NCBI GenBank assembly: GCA_963848335.1
Contig: CAWKDD010000002.1
Location: 186,001 to 250,000, forward strand
Origin: Chersky-840 sp963848335
GTDB taxonomy: Bacteria > Actinomycetota > Acidimicrobiia > Acidimicrobiales > UBA8190
Direction of reading: 5' to 3'
Length of the DNA: 64,000 bases
Shown here: positions 8,578-17,684 of the stretch, piece after piece
Layout of the letters: every line of letters starts with the position of its first letter
How positions within the stretch are numbered: position 1 is the stretch's first letter
Notes under the pieces: model-generated
What the model was told of the DNA's origin: nothing
The model's database searches: none
Seen by the model: the letters and a program-made list of their open reading frames with translations, nothing else
Translations under genes and position numbers: made by a program

Positions 8578-9302
8578 AGGGAACCACCCACGTGCGCTAC
8601 GAGCTCCTTCGGGCGCTGCGCAACTGGCGGACGCTCTTCCTCTCGTTCGCGTTGCCGCTCCTGGTCTTCTGCATCGTGGCGCCGGTGAACCGCCATGCTG
8701 TGACCGACGGCATCCCGTTCCCGCTGTACTTCATGACGGCCATGGCTGCCTACGGTGCCATGTGGGGCGCCATCAACCCGGGCGCCCGCATCGCTCGAGA
8801 CCGGGCCAAGGGCTGGATCCGTGCGCTTCGCATCACACCGTTGCGGGCCCGGACCGAGGTCGTGGCCAAGGTCCTCACCTCCTATTCGGTGGCGTTGCTG
8901 ACCCTGGTCGCGTTGTACGTGGCCGGAGCGTTGGTCGGGGTACGCCTCGATGCCACCCAGTGGTTCGAGATGACCGGCCTGCTCCTCGTGGGCATGGCCC
9001 CGTTCGTCGGGGCGGGCATCGCCCTCGGCCATGTGGTCAGCGTCGACGCCCTCCCCGCCGCGATGGGCGGGTTGGTGGTCTTCCTCGCCCTTCTCGGCGG
9101 TGCGTTCGGCCAGCTCTTCAAAGCCGGCGTCATGCTCACCATCGTGAAGCTGCTTCCCTCTTACTGGCTCGTCCACGCAGGTAAGACGGTCGCCGGAAGC
9201 GGGAGCTGGCCCGCCGAGGGCTGGATCGTGGTCGCGGTCTGGACGCTGTGCTTGATCCCTCTTGCCGCTCTCGCCTACCGGCATGACACAGCTACCGTCT
9301 GA
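8574..9302 (+). CDS. ABC-2 type transporter permease
   Basis: 242 residues with six predicted membrane helices (first at about 15-35) and the typical ABC-2 layout: an ArgAspArgAlaLysGly segment after the second helix and paired helices in the second half. It overlaps the ATPase gene by four bases and is the only permease, so the exporter is probably a homodimer of each subunit. The preceding gene supplies the energy-coupling subunit. Confidence 0.88.
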   Translation: MKGTTHVRYELLRALRNWRTLFLSFALPLLVFCIVAPVNRHAVTDGIPFPLYFMTAMAAYGAMWGAINPGARIARDRAKGWIRALRITPLRARTEVVAKVLTSYSVALLTLVALYVAGALVGVRLDATQWFEMTGLLLVGMAPFVGAGIALGHVVSVDALPAAMGGLVVFLALLGGAFGQLFKAGVMLTIVKLLPSYWLVHAGKTVAGSGSWPAEGWIVVAVWTLCLIPLAALAYRHDTATV

Positions 9303-9510
9303 GACCGTCGATAGGGCCTCCGTCGAAGAGGCGGGTACGGCTCAGGACCACCGAGACATGTGGGACGTCCCGTGCCAGTCGATGCTGGGCACGGTAGGCG
9401 TGCTGGCCGTCCCTGCCTTGGCGATGTAGCGCTGAGCCCTGGAACCCTGAGGTAGCTACTCGAGACTTCGGACCACGTTCCCCGCTACTACCCAGAGTAC
9501 ACGAAGGTGG

Positions 9511-9530
9511 GGGTCTTGCGGCAAGGGCCC
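9511..9530 (+). promoter_or_regulatory. Rifamycin-associated element (RAE) upstream of rph
   Basis: GGGTCTTGCGGCAAGGGCCC closely matches the known 19-bp inverted-repeat RAE (GGGGCTTGCGGCAAGGCCC, recalled from the literature) found before rifampin-inactivation genes of actinomycetes. It lies 101 bases before the rph start. The rest of the 9303-9631 gap shows no gene. RAE is linked to rifamycin-induced expression. Confidence 0.85.
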
Positions 9531-9631
9531 GTGGTGTGCTGACACTTCACGCCACGTCGACACACAGGCGGTCGGCGCGACCCGCAGCACGGAGCAACGG
9601 GGTCCGAGGGGGCCGAAGAGAAGGTGGACGG

Positions 9632-12233
9632 ATGGGCAGCTACGCGCTGGATCTCCAGGAGATCGACCGGACACAGGTCGCGGTCGTGGGCGGCAAGGGC
9701 GCGCACCTAGGGGAGCTTTCGCGGATCGAAGGCATCCGCGTGCCGGCCGGCTTCTGCGTGACGACGGAGGCCTTCCGGCGCATCATGGCTGACGCACCGT
9801 CGATCGACGAACGGCTCGATCGGATGTCGCGCCTGAACCCGGATGACCGGGAGGCGATCGCGCACGCTCAGCGCGGAGATCCGCCGGACCCTCGAAGAGA
9901 TCGCCATCCCCGACGATCTGGCGGCGGCTGATCACCGGCGCGCTCGCCCGGATCGGCGAGCAAGCCGGTTACGCCGTCCGCTCCAGCGCGACGGCAGAGG
10001 ACCTGCCGACGGCCTCCTTCGCAGGCCAGCACGACACGTACCTGAACGTCGTAGGGCCGGCGGCGATCCTCCAGCACATCAGCCGGTGCTGGGCCTCGCT
10101 CTTCACCGAGCGGGCCGTGACCTACCGCCTGAGGAACGGCTTCGACCACCGGAAGGTCCACATGGCCGTGGTCGTGCAGCACATGGTCTTCCCCGGTGGC
10201 CGCCGGCATCCTCTTCACGGCCGACCCCGTCACGTCAAACCGGAAGGTCGCTTGCGTGGAGGCCACCTTCGGCCTCGGCGAGGCCCTGGTCTCGGGCCGG
10301 GTGAACGCCGACGCCTACAAGGTGCGGGACGGCGAGGTCGTCGCCAAGGTGGTCGCCACCAAGCAGCTTGCCGTCCACGCCCTGCCGGCTGGCGGAACGC
10401 AAGAACAGGCGATCGACCCGGCGCGCCGGGAGCGGCCGGCACTGACCGAGGCCCAGGCCGTGCGACTTGCGCAGCTGGGTCGGCGGATCGAAGCGCACTT
10501 CGGATGCCCTCAGGACATCGAGTGGTGTCTGGTCGATGACGAATTCCCCATCGTCCAGAGCCGGCCGATCACGTCCCTGTTCCCCATTCCCGTGACCGAC
10601 GACCGAGGGAACCACGTCTTCGTCTCCGTCGGTCATGGCCAGATGATGACCGATGCCATGAAGCCCCTGGGGATCTCCATGTGGCAGCTGACAGCGCTCC
10701 CGCGGATGTACGAGGCCGGCGGGAGGCTCTTCGTCGATGTCACCCAGCGCCTGGCGTCCCCAGCCAGCCGTGCGAGCCTCCTGGAGGTCATGGGGAGAGG
10801 CGATCCGTTGATCAGGGACGCGCTGGAGGCCATCCTCGAACGCGACGACTTCGTCCCGTCGATCTCGGACGAGGGCCCGGTCAGTGCGCCGCACCGGTAC
10901 GGCTTCCCCACCACTCGAGGCCGATCCGGCCATCGTCGCCGGGCTGATGGCCCGCACGCAGGCGTCCATCGACGCGCTGCAGCGCGACATCCGAACCAAG
11001 TCCGGACCGGCCCTGATCGACTTCATCCTGGCCGACATCCAGGAGCTGCGGCGGGTCCTCTTCGACCCGCAGAGCCATCAGGCGTTCATGTCTGCGATGG
11101 AGGCGACGTGGTGGCTCAACGACCGGCTGGAGGAGTGGCTGGGAGAGAAGAACGCGGCCGACACGCTCACGCAGTCCGTCCCCAACAACGTGACGTCAGA
11201 GATGGGGCTGGCGCTCCTGGACGTCGCCGATGCGATCCGGCCGCATCCGGAAGTGGTGGCCTTTCTCCAACGCCTCGAGGAGGACGAGGATTTCCTGGAC
11301 AGCCTCGCCGGACTCGCAGGCGGGCGCGAGGCGCGCCACGCCATCCGGGCCTTCCTCGACAAGTACGGGATGCGCTGTGTCGGTGAGATCGACATCACGA
11401 GGCCACGCTGGCGCGAACGCCCCACCACCCTCGTCCCCGTGATCCTCGGCAACATCAAGAACTTCGAGCCGGGTGCCGGCAAGCGGCGGTTCGAGCAGGG
11501 GCTCCAGGAGGCGGGGAGCAAGGAACAGGAAGTGCTGGAGCGCGTGCGGGCCTTGCCGGACGGAGCGCAGAAGGCCGACGAGACCAAGCGAATGATCGAC
11601 CGGGTGCGGACCTTCATCGGGTACCGGGAGTATCCGAAGTACGGGATGGTCAGCCGCTACTTCCTCTACAAGGAGGCGTTGTTGGAAGAAGCCGGGCACC
11701 TCGTCACGAGGCACCTCCTCCGAGAAAGGGAGGACATCTTCTACCTCACGTTCCACGAGCTCGGCGACCTCGTACGCACCGGGCGGGTCGATGACGAACT
11801 CATCCGCCAGCGCAAGGACGCGTTCATCGCATATCGAGCGCTCACGCCGCCTCGGGTGCTCACGTCGGAGGGCGAGGCTGTCGCGGGGGCGTACCGGCGC
11901 GTCGGTGTCCCGGACGGCGCGCTGGTGGGCTCACCGGTTTCTGCCGGGACGGTCGAGGGACGGGCTCGCGTCATCCTGGACATGGCCGAGGCCGATCTCG
12001 AACCGGACGACATCCTGGTCACCGCCTACACCGACCCCAGCTGGACACCCGTGTTCGTGGTGATCAAGGGGCTGGTGACGGAGGTGGGTGGCCTCATGAC
12101 CCACGGCGCGGTGATCGCACGGGAGTACGGCTTGCCGGCGGTCGTGGGGGTGGAGCGCGCCACGCAGCTGATCCGGGATGGGCAGCGGATCCGCGTGCAT
12201 GGAGCTGACGGGTACGTCGAGCTCCTGTCCTAG
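9632..12233 (+). pseudogene. rph: Rifampin phosphotransferase, disrupted by four +1 shifts
   Basis: Reading across four frame changes (extra base near 9860, 9930, 10195-10199 and 10913) gives 865 residues, the usual Rph length. Rph inactivates rifamycins by transferring the beta-phosphate of ATP onto the antibiotic. Visible parts: ATP-grasp domain (about 1-315, VGGKGAHLGELS, AVRSSATAEDLPTASFAGQ, GILFTADPVTSNR), rifampin-binding domain, and the C-terminal swivelling His domain with catalytic His in GGLMTHGAVIAREYGLP. All four defects are single-base insertions and no residue is otherwise lost, so sequencing error is as likely as true decay. As written, no full enzyme would be made. The RAE box upstream fits antibiotic-induced control. 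Confidence 0.88.
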
Positions 12234-12383
12234 GAGATTGCCGAGCTGGCCGCACCCCATGGCAGCGAGGACTACTGGTGGTTCCAGCGACTGACCGCCT
12301 CACCTTCGCCGGTGGGGAGCGAGCGCCGGCTGCGCCTAAAAGGCGTGGATCCCCGGCAGGCGCCCCCACGGCTGTCGGTTCGC

Positions 12384-13433
12384 TCAGCCGGTGCTCCGGT
12401 CCTGAAACGTGCGTCGATAGGCCTGAGGACTGGTGTGGACGTGCCGGCCGAAATGCTTACGGAGGTTGCCTGCCGTGCACAAACCGCTCTGCTCCGCCAC
12501 GGCTTCGATCGACAGGTCACTGACTTCGAGCAGCCGTTGGGCGAGCTGGACACGCTGACGCACGAGCCACTGGTAGGGCGTGGTTCCCGTAGCAGCAAGG
12601 AAACGACGGGCGAACGTTCGAGGACTCATGGCTGATCGAAGAGCCAGGTCCTCGACCGTCATCGGCTCGTCGAGATGCTCTTGAGCCCAGGTCACGGTGT
12701 CCGCAAACAAATCGGTGTCATCCAGTACCGGCAACGGCCTCTCGATGTACTGGGCTTGGCCCCCATCGCGTTGCGGCGGAACGACGAGTTGGCGGGCGAG
12801 TTGAGTGGCGACCTCGCTTCCGTAGTCCTGGCGGACGATATGGAGGCAGAGATCGATGCTGGCGGCACTGCCGGCCCCGGTCAGGATGTCGCCCTCATCG
12901 ACGAAGAGCACCCCCGGGTCCACCGCCAAAGCGGGATAGCGGCGGGCCAGCTCGTCGCATTCCGCCCAGTGGGTGGCGGCGCGGCGCCCGTCAAGGAGTC
13001 CCGCCTGGGCCAAAACGAAGGCGCCCCCGCACAGCGAAAGGATGCGGCATCCCCGGGCGTGCGCTCGCCGCAGGGCCTCGAATACTTGTTTCGACACCTC
13101 TTCGGGTCGATAGGTCGGTGCCACGATGATCGTGTCCACCTTGGCGAGAGTCTCGAGCCCATGAGGCACCAAGATCTGGAACCCGGTGTCCGCTGTCACC
13201 GGGTTCGTGGTATCCCCACAAATGAACAAGCGGTACCACGGGTCTCCCGGAGGTACCCATCTATCGTCGCCGAACACCTCGCAGACCACACCGAGTTCGA
13301 ACGGGGTGAATCCCTCGTAGACCACGATCGCGACATCACGGGAGTGTCGCCTCGCGGCGCGACGCGGCTTTGCCGCTGCCCTGGAGGCGAGCGTTTCCCG
13401 GCGGCTCACCGGCTTGGCAGCTTTGTCGCGCAC
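12384..13433 (-). CDS. GlxA family (DJ-1/PfpI + AraC HTH) transcriptional regulator
   Basis: 349 residues from GTG 13433 (ATG 13469 in frame is an alternative; neither has a clear ribosome site). The N-terminal half is a DJ-1/PfpI amidotransferase-like domain (IVVYEGFTPFELGVV near the start, ILSLCGGAFVLAQAGLL at the nucleophile-elbow position). The C-terminal 90 residues are an AraC-type double helix-turn-helix (MTVEDLALRSAMSPRTFARRF and an AVAEQSGL second helix). Members often control catabolic or stress genes; the ligand here is unknown. It is convergent with rph and divergent from the small gene at 13582. Confidence 0.9.
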   Translation of the reverse strand: MRDKAAKPVSRRETLASRAAAKPRRAARRHSRDVAIVVYEGFTPFELGVVCEVFGDDRWVPPGDPWYRLFICGDTTNPVTADTGFQILVPHGLETLAKVDTIIVAPTYRPEEVSKQVFEALRRAHARGCRILSLCGGAFVLAQAGLLDGRRAATHWAECDELARRYPALAVDPGVLFVDEGDILTGAGSAASIDLCLHIVRQDYGSEVATQLARQLVVPPQRDGGQAQYIERPLPVLDDTDLFADTVTWAQEHLDEPMTVEDLALRSAMSPRTFARRFLAATGTTPYQWLVRQRVQLAQRLLEVSDLSIEAVAEQSGLCTAGNLRKHFGRHVHTSPQAYRRTFQDRSTG

Positions 13434-13581
13434 TGTGTCAATGATGCCACTTTCGCCGCAGCGGTGCATGCCCCAAGATGGCTCGGTGACTCCCGCCGAA
13501 TTCTTTCGAACCAGTGCACAGGACGACACGAGCGAGAGGCCAAGGGTCGACCAACGACAACGTCGCCGGGCGCGGCGGTCG

Positions 13582-14097
13582 ATGTGCGTCGAGCTGGGTT
13601 CAAGCCCAGGGCCGGCTACGTTGCTTTTCACCGACCCTGACAACCCCGAGCAACTAACTGCTCGACACCATCGAGCTTGGACCAGTCTTGCTGCCCGGTT
13701 CCTCGCATCCTCCCTCGATCGCCAACTGGCAGAGGGATGCCGGCCCGAAGCGCACCAACTCCTGGCTGCCCGCGCGCAGGTGCTCGTCTCACCGGTCATG
13801 CGTCGCGAACTGGCCCACAGTTGGGAACATCTTCTGGTGCAAGCTCGTCGACCACCCGTCATGCGTGACTCACGGGCGCCGTTCAATCGCCGGGCGATCA
13901 TCGAGTGCGAGTGTGAGATTCAGGTCATGCTCAAGGCGCTCTTGATGCCGTTGCCGGTTCCCGCACGCGGCACGGCGATGGCGAGCCGGCTGCTGCGTGA
14001 AGGAGAAGGCCCCATTTACAATCGACACCGCTCTGGGGAATTGGGCGCCTCGCTCAGGGAGACAACGGCGCAGCTTGACGCTTCTGTGTCTCTCTAG
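13582..14097 (+). CDS. Actinobacterial conserved hypothetical protein
   Basis: 171 residues from ATG 13582; TTG 13621 is also possible. The composition is protein-like and the pattern (LAARFLASSLDRQLAEG, RAQVLVSPVMRRELA, a late GEGPIYNRHRSGELGASLRE) matches a group of uncharacterised helical proteins common in actinobacteria. That group is known to me only as hypothetical. No catalytic motif, signal or membrane helix is seen. Its start region lies about 150 bp from the divergent GlxA gene. Confidence 0.6.
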   Translation: MCVELGSSPGPATLLFTDPDNPEQLTARHHRAWTSLAARFLASSLDRQLAEGCRPEAHQLLAARAQVLVSPVMRRELAHSWEHLLVQARRPPVMRDSRAPFNRRAIIECECEIQVMLKALLMPLPVPARGTAMASRLLREGEGPIYNRHRSGELGASLRETTAQLDASVSL

Positions 14098-14162
14098 GCC
14101 AGATCTGGCCGCCAATGTCGAGAGGATCTCGACGGCCCGTCCGTTCTGTCGCCCGTGACGTC

Positions 14163-14786
14163 TCAGTCGGCGTCAGCGTCGGCGAACGACCCGAGGCGGA
14201 CCGGTCCGTCAGGCTCGTAGGTCGTCATCACCACACCGGATGCCGACTCGCGGACTCCGGTGAGCCTCAGAGCCTGCGGGATCCTGCCGTCACCGAAGAG
14301 ACGCTTCCCCCCACCGAGATGCACAGGGAACCACAACAAGCGGTACTCGTCGATCAGGTCGTTATCGATGAGCGTCTGCACCAGGTTGCCGCTGCCATGG
14401 ACCTGAAGCTCGCCGCCGGGCTGGCTCTTGAGCGCCCGAACCTCGGCTACGACGTCTCCGCCCAGCAGTACCGACCCCGGCCAGTCGACCGACGTGAGCG
14501 TCCGCGATGCCACGTACTTCGGGAGCGCGTTGAATGGTCCGGCGATGGGATGACCGGGTTCGGTCACGCCGGGCCAGTAGGCGGCGAAGATCTCCCATGT
14601 CCGCCGGCCGAGGAGGAAGGCGCCGGCCTCGACGAACCACCCGCCGATGGCGGTGCCGAATGCCTCGTCGGCGTAGGGGAACGCCCACCCGCCATGGGCA
14701 AACCCACCGTCACGGTCCTCGTCAGGGCCCCCCGGTGCCTGCATCACGCCGTCAAGGGTGAGGAAGGTGTGCAGGGTCAGGCGCAT
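14163..14786 (-). CDS. Dihydrofolate reductase family protein (RibD C-terminal-like)
   Basis: 207 residues. The start at 14786 has GAGAGGAGG seven bases upstream. The fold signature of the YwjB/YyaP-like RibD_C group is visible: TLHTFLTLDGVMQAPGG at the N-terminus, FLLGRRTWEIFAAYW, YVASRTL, and GSGNLVQTLIDNDLIDEYRL followed by FPVHLGGGKRLF. These proteins bind NADPH-like cofactors and are probably reductases with unknown substrates, not true folate enzymes. It is a single gene, convergent with the one before. Confidence 0.9.
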   Translation of the reverse strand: MRLTLHTFLTLDGVMQAPGGPDEDRDGGFAHGGWAFPYADEAFGTAIGGWFVEAGAFLLGRRTWEIFAAYWPGVTEPGHPIAGPFNALPKYVASRTLTSVDWPGSVLLGGDVVAEVRALKSQPGGELQVHGSGNLVQTLIDNDLIDEYRLLWFPVHLGGGKRLFGDGRIPQALRLTGVRESASGVVMTTYEPDGPVRLGSFADADAD

Positions 14787-14974
14787 CGTGGCCTCCTCTC
14801 GTGTCGTCACCGATCGTTCTTCAAGACGGCGCAGGTCACCTAATCTCATCGCCGGGGGCCCGCCCGCCGACGGCGGTGCGCCCCCCTCATCTGCGAACTG
14901 GCGGCAAGGGTCCAGGAGGACCGGGGCAGAGCGAGGACCAAGGACCCTGTTGCTCCGGTCGCTCAGCCCGCACG

Positions 14975-15271
14975 ATGTGTCGTATGGATGACGAGTCGGC
15001 CCTGCGCAGCAGCAGATACTGGTCCTTGTCCGTGTGGGGGTTCCGTACCGCGGTGCTCGCCGTCGCCGTCGCGGCCGCCTCTCTCGTCTCGGTCCTCACA
15101 GTCGATGCGGGGGCATGGGTTCTGTTCGGAGCGTTGTGCGCCATCGTCGCCAGCGACATAGCGATCTTCAGCGGCTTCGCCCTTCTGAGGCGCAATCCCC
15201 CGGAGCCGCCGCCCTCCTTCGAGACGTTCAGGCGAACGCTCGGGCACGGCGCGCTGCACGCCCCACCCTAG
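14975..15271 (+). CDS. Small two-helix membrane protein, hypothetical
   Basis: 98 residues from ATG 14975 (ATG 14984 possible). Two hydrophobic segments (about 25-45 and 48-70), followed by a Pro-rich tail NPPEPPPSFETFRR, give a hairpin membrane protein. No family recognised. No operon partner: the upstream gene is divergent and the downstream one convergent. Confidence 0.5.
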   Translation: MCRMDDESALRSSRYWSLSVWGFRTAVLAVAVAAASLVSVLTVDAGAWVLFGALCAIVASDIAIFSGFALLRRNPPEPPPSFETFRRTLGHGALHAPP

Positions 15272-15355
15272 GCGCGAGTCCACCTGACGACGCCCTTCGC
15301 AGGCACACGATCTGGGCGGTGGGCTCGGGCGACCTGCGAGGGCAGGCCGTGGCCG

Positions 15356-15880
15356 TCAATGCAGGGAGATCACCATCGTCCACGCATTTCCGAGCTTGCC
15401 GACGGTTCGGAACCCGAGAGCCTCGTAAAGCCTGAACGCGAAGTTGTCCACCTCCACACTGAGGCTCAGGGCATGTTGGCCCCCAGCCTCCGCCGCTTCG
15501 ATCAGCGCGGTGAGGAGACGTCGGCCCACCCCGCATCCGCGCCACGAAGAGAGCACACCGATGGTGATCTCCGGGGTCTGTGCATCCACGAAGCCGTAGC
15601 CGGGATCATCCGCGGGCATCTGCCGGTACCAGGTCGCCCCCACCAACTCGATCGGCCCAACGGGCCCGCGTCCCTCGGCCACCACGCCGTTGTCACCGGC
15701 ACGGGGCCACCCCACCACGTATCGGGAGGCGCGCACGACGGAGTCGGCGGGGCGAGGTGAGCCTGGACGCCAGGCCATGGCTTCGCCCAGCATTTCGGCC
15801 AGGAACTCGGTATCACCGCGTCCCACGGGCCGCAACGTCAGATCCATTCCCCCGATCGCCCGGACCTTCTCGCGCGCCAC
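15356..15880 (-). CDS. GNAT family N-acetyltransferase
   Basis: 174 residues. GNAT hallmarks are present: LRPVGRGDTEFLAEML at strand 1, the acetyl-CoA-binding motif A around ITIGVLSSWRGCGVGRRLL (R/QxxGxG/A), and NFAFRLYEALGFRTVG near the end. It transfers an acetyl group from acetyl-CoA to an amine; the acceptor is unknown. ATG 15880 has AAGGGA upstream; ATG 15847 (MDLTLRPV) is equally usual for the family. Confidence 0.88.
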   Translation of the reverse strand: MAREKVRAIGGMDLTLRPVGRGDTEFLAEMLGEAMAWRPGSPRPADSVVRASRYVVGWPRAGDNGVVAEGRGPVGPIELVGATWYRQMPADDPGYGFVDAQTPEITIGVLSSWRGCGVGRRLLTALIEAAEAGGQHALSLSVEVDNFAFRLYEALGFRTVGKLGNAWTMVISLH

Positions 15881-16126
15881 GGTGCCATCCCTTGGGTCCG
15901 CTCTGGGCCAGAGGCCACGTTGTGTTCGTATCGTCTCTATCAGGGAGGAGTTCCCGACACTCCTGGTCTAATCGACCCCCTGCGCCGGCCGCGTCGGTCT
16001 CACGTACGTACCTGAGAAAGGACGGCCCGGGCAGGACCCTTTCGTGACGGGCCACTCATCGAGGCGCTGGTACGGAGCGCGTCGACAGGGGCTCCCGGCT
16101 CGCCGTCGTCCGATCGAGGCCGATGT

Positions 16127-16158
16127 CCTGGGATAACACAAATTTGTGTGATCCCAGG
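16127..16158. promoter_or_regulatory. 32-bp near-perfect palindrome, probable operator
   Basis: Outer arms CCTGGGAT / ATCCCAGG flank the core ACACAAATTTGTGT, with a single A/G mismatch pair between arm and core. It lies 15 bp before the GTG of the winged-helix regulator and is much more AT-rich than its surroundings. The dyad symmetry fits a dimeric regulator controlling its own operon. Confidence 0.75.
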
Positions 16159-16173
16159 AAGTTATGTAGGGTG

Positions 16174-16701
16174 GTGAGCGTGCCGAGTGACGGAGAGATG
16201 ACGTTTGCCGACCATGCCGGCCGGTTCTATGCCCGCCGCTACGGGATGGCCCCGATGGTGGGCCGCCTCCTGGGATACCTGGCGGTCTGCGCTCCACGGG
16301 AGCAGAGCGTCAGCGAGCTGGCTGACGCCCTGCTGGCAAGCCGAAGCGCCATCGCCGGTGCCGTGAACACGCTGGAGAGCCTCGGGCTCATCCGACGATC
16401 CCGGGCGGCGGGCGAGCGGATGGACCGCGTGTACATCGACCTGTCGTCCCCCCGGGCGATGGGCTTCGACCTCTCCGAGTACCAGGAGCAGGGCGAGCTG
16501 GCCCGAGAGGGTCTTCGCCACCTTGGGGACGCCCCGCCTGAACGGCGAGCGATCTTGTTGGAGTGGGCGGCGTTCGCCGATTTCCTGGTGGAGCGCCTTC
16601 CCGTGTGGGAACAGGAGTGGAAGGAGCGGCGGCAGAAGCTGCACGCTGCCGACGAGCTCCCCGAGGCCCCGGCTCCCCGTCGAGAGGGCAGAGCGCCATG
16701 A
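16174..16701 (+). CDS. MarR/GbsR-type winged-helix transcriptional regulator
   Basis: 175 residues from GTG 16174 (GTG 16171 and ATG 16198 are alternatives). A winged-helix domain spans about 15-95: VGRLLGYLAVCAPREQSVSELADALLASRSAIAGAVNTLESLGLIRR, then a wing with Arg/Asp. The remaining residues form a dimerisation helix region. It lies directly upstream of the DrrAB-like exporter and its stop overlaps the ATPase start (ATGA). It is therefore the likely local repressor of the exporter, acting at the palindrome just upstream. Confidence 0.85.
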   Translation: MSVPSDGEMTFADHAGRFYARRYGMAPMVGRLLGYLAVCAPREQSVSELADALLASRSAIAGAVNTLESLGLIRRSRAAGERMDRVYIDLSSPRAMGFDLSEYQEQGELAREGLRHLGDAPPERRAILLEWAAFADFLVERLPVWEQEWKERRQKLHAADELPEAPAPRREGRAP

Positions 16702-17684
16702 CAGGCCGGGCCCAGGCGACGGGGATCGTGGCCAGGGACGTGTGCAAGTCGTTCGGCAGTCATCTGGTGCTGGACAACGTGAACCTGAGCGCGGAGGAGG
16801 GCTCGATCCTCGCGCTGTTGGGCCCGAACGGGGCCGGCAAGACCACGATGGTCCGCATTCTCTCGACCCTGATCCCCTCCGATTCCGGCTCCATGCAGAT
16901 CGCCGGTCATGACGTGGTCACCGACCCCGACGGGGTGCGCGCGCTCATCGGGGTCACCGGCCAATTCTCGGCCGTGGACAATTTGCTCACCGGGGCCGAG
17001 AACCTGCGGTTGATGGCCGATCTTCGCCACCTCGGCCGGGACGCGGGGCAACGGCGGGTGACCGAGCTGTTGGAGCAGTTCGATCTCACCGACGCCGCCG
17101 ACAAGCCGCTGTCGACCTACTCGGGCGGGATGCGACGGCGCCTCGACCTAGCCATGACCCTCGTCGGTGAGCCCCGGGTGATCTTCCTGGACGAACCCAC
17201 TGCCGGCCTGGACCCGCGCAGCCGCCTCACCATGTGGGAGATCGTCCGCCGGCTCGCCTCAGCCGGGGTCACCATCCTGCTCACCACCCAGTACCTGGAC
17301 GAGGCGGACCAGCTGGCCGACCGGATCGTGGTGCTCGACCAGGGCCGGATCGTCGCCGAGGGAACCCCGGATGAGCTCAAGAGCCGGATCCCCGGCGGGC
17401 ACGTCCGACTCCACTTCACTGGGCCCGACCTGCTGGCCTCGGCGGCCGGGCTGTTCCCGGCGGCTGATCCTGACCGGGATCAGTTGGTCCTGCAGGTTCC
17501 CGCCGATGGCAGCGTGGACTCTCTGCGTGAGCTGCTCGACGAGTTGCACCAGGCCTGTATCGCCGTCGAGCGGCTGTCGATCCACACCCCGGACCTCGAT
17601 GACGTGTTCCTGGCTGTCACCGGCAGTCATGTCACCGGCCGGCCCCACGAGGACCCCACACCACAAGGAGCAGCCCACCGATGA
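16698..17684 (+). CDS. DrrA-like drug-export ABC transporter ATP-binding protein
   Basis: 328 residues. Walker A GPNGAGKTT, signature YSGGMRRRLDLAM, Walker B VIFLDEPTAGLD and switch loop TTQYLDEADQLADR match the daunorubicin-resistance DrrA family, including the long C-terminal domain (about 230-310) needed for subunit contact. It overlaps the regulator by four bases and the permease by four bases, giving a three-gene unit. The substrate is unknown; export of a hydrophobic drug or lipid is likely. Confidence 0.93.
   Translation: MTGRAQATGIVARDVCKSFGSHLVLDNVNLSAEEGSILALLGPNGAGKTTMVRILSTLIPSDSGSMQIAGHDVVTDPDGVRALIGVTGQFSAVDNLLTGAENLRLMADLRHLGRDAGQRRVTELLEQFDLTDAADKPLSTYSGGMRRRLDLAMTLVGEPRVIFLDEPTAGLDPRSRLTMWEIVRRLASAGVTILLTTQYLDEADQLADRIVVLDQGRIVAEGTPDELKSRIPGGHVRLHFTGPDLLASAAGLFPAADPDRDQLVLQVPADGSVDSLRELLDELHQACIAVERLSIHTPDLDDVFLAVTGSHVTGRPHEDPTPQGAAHR

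Noticed and set aside
12675..13640. Forward ORF of 321 codons opposite the GlxA-type regulator
   Set aside because: Composition typical of antisense translation; the reverse strand encodes clear DJ-1/PfpI and AraC domains.
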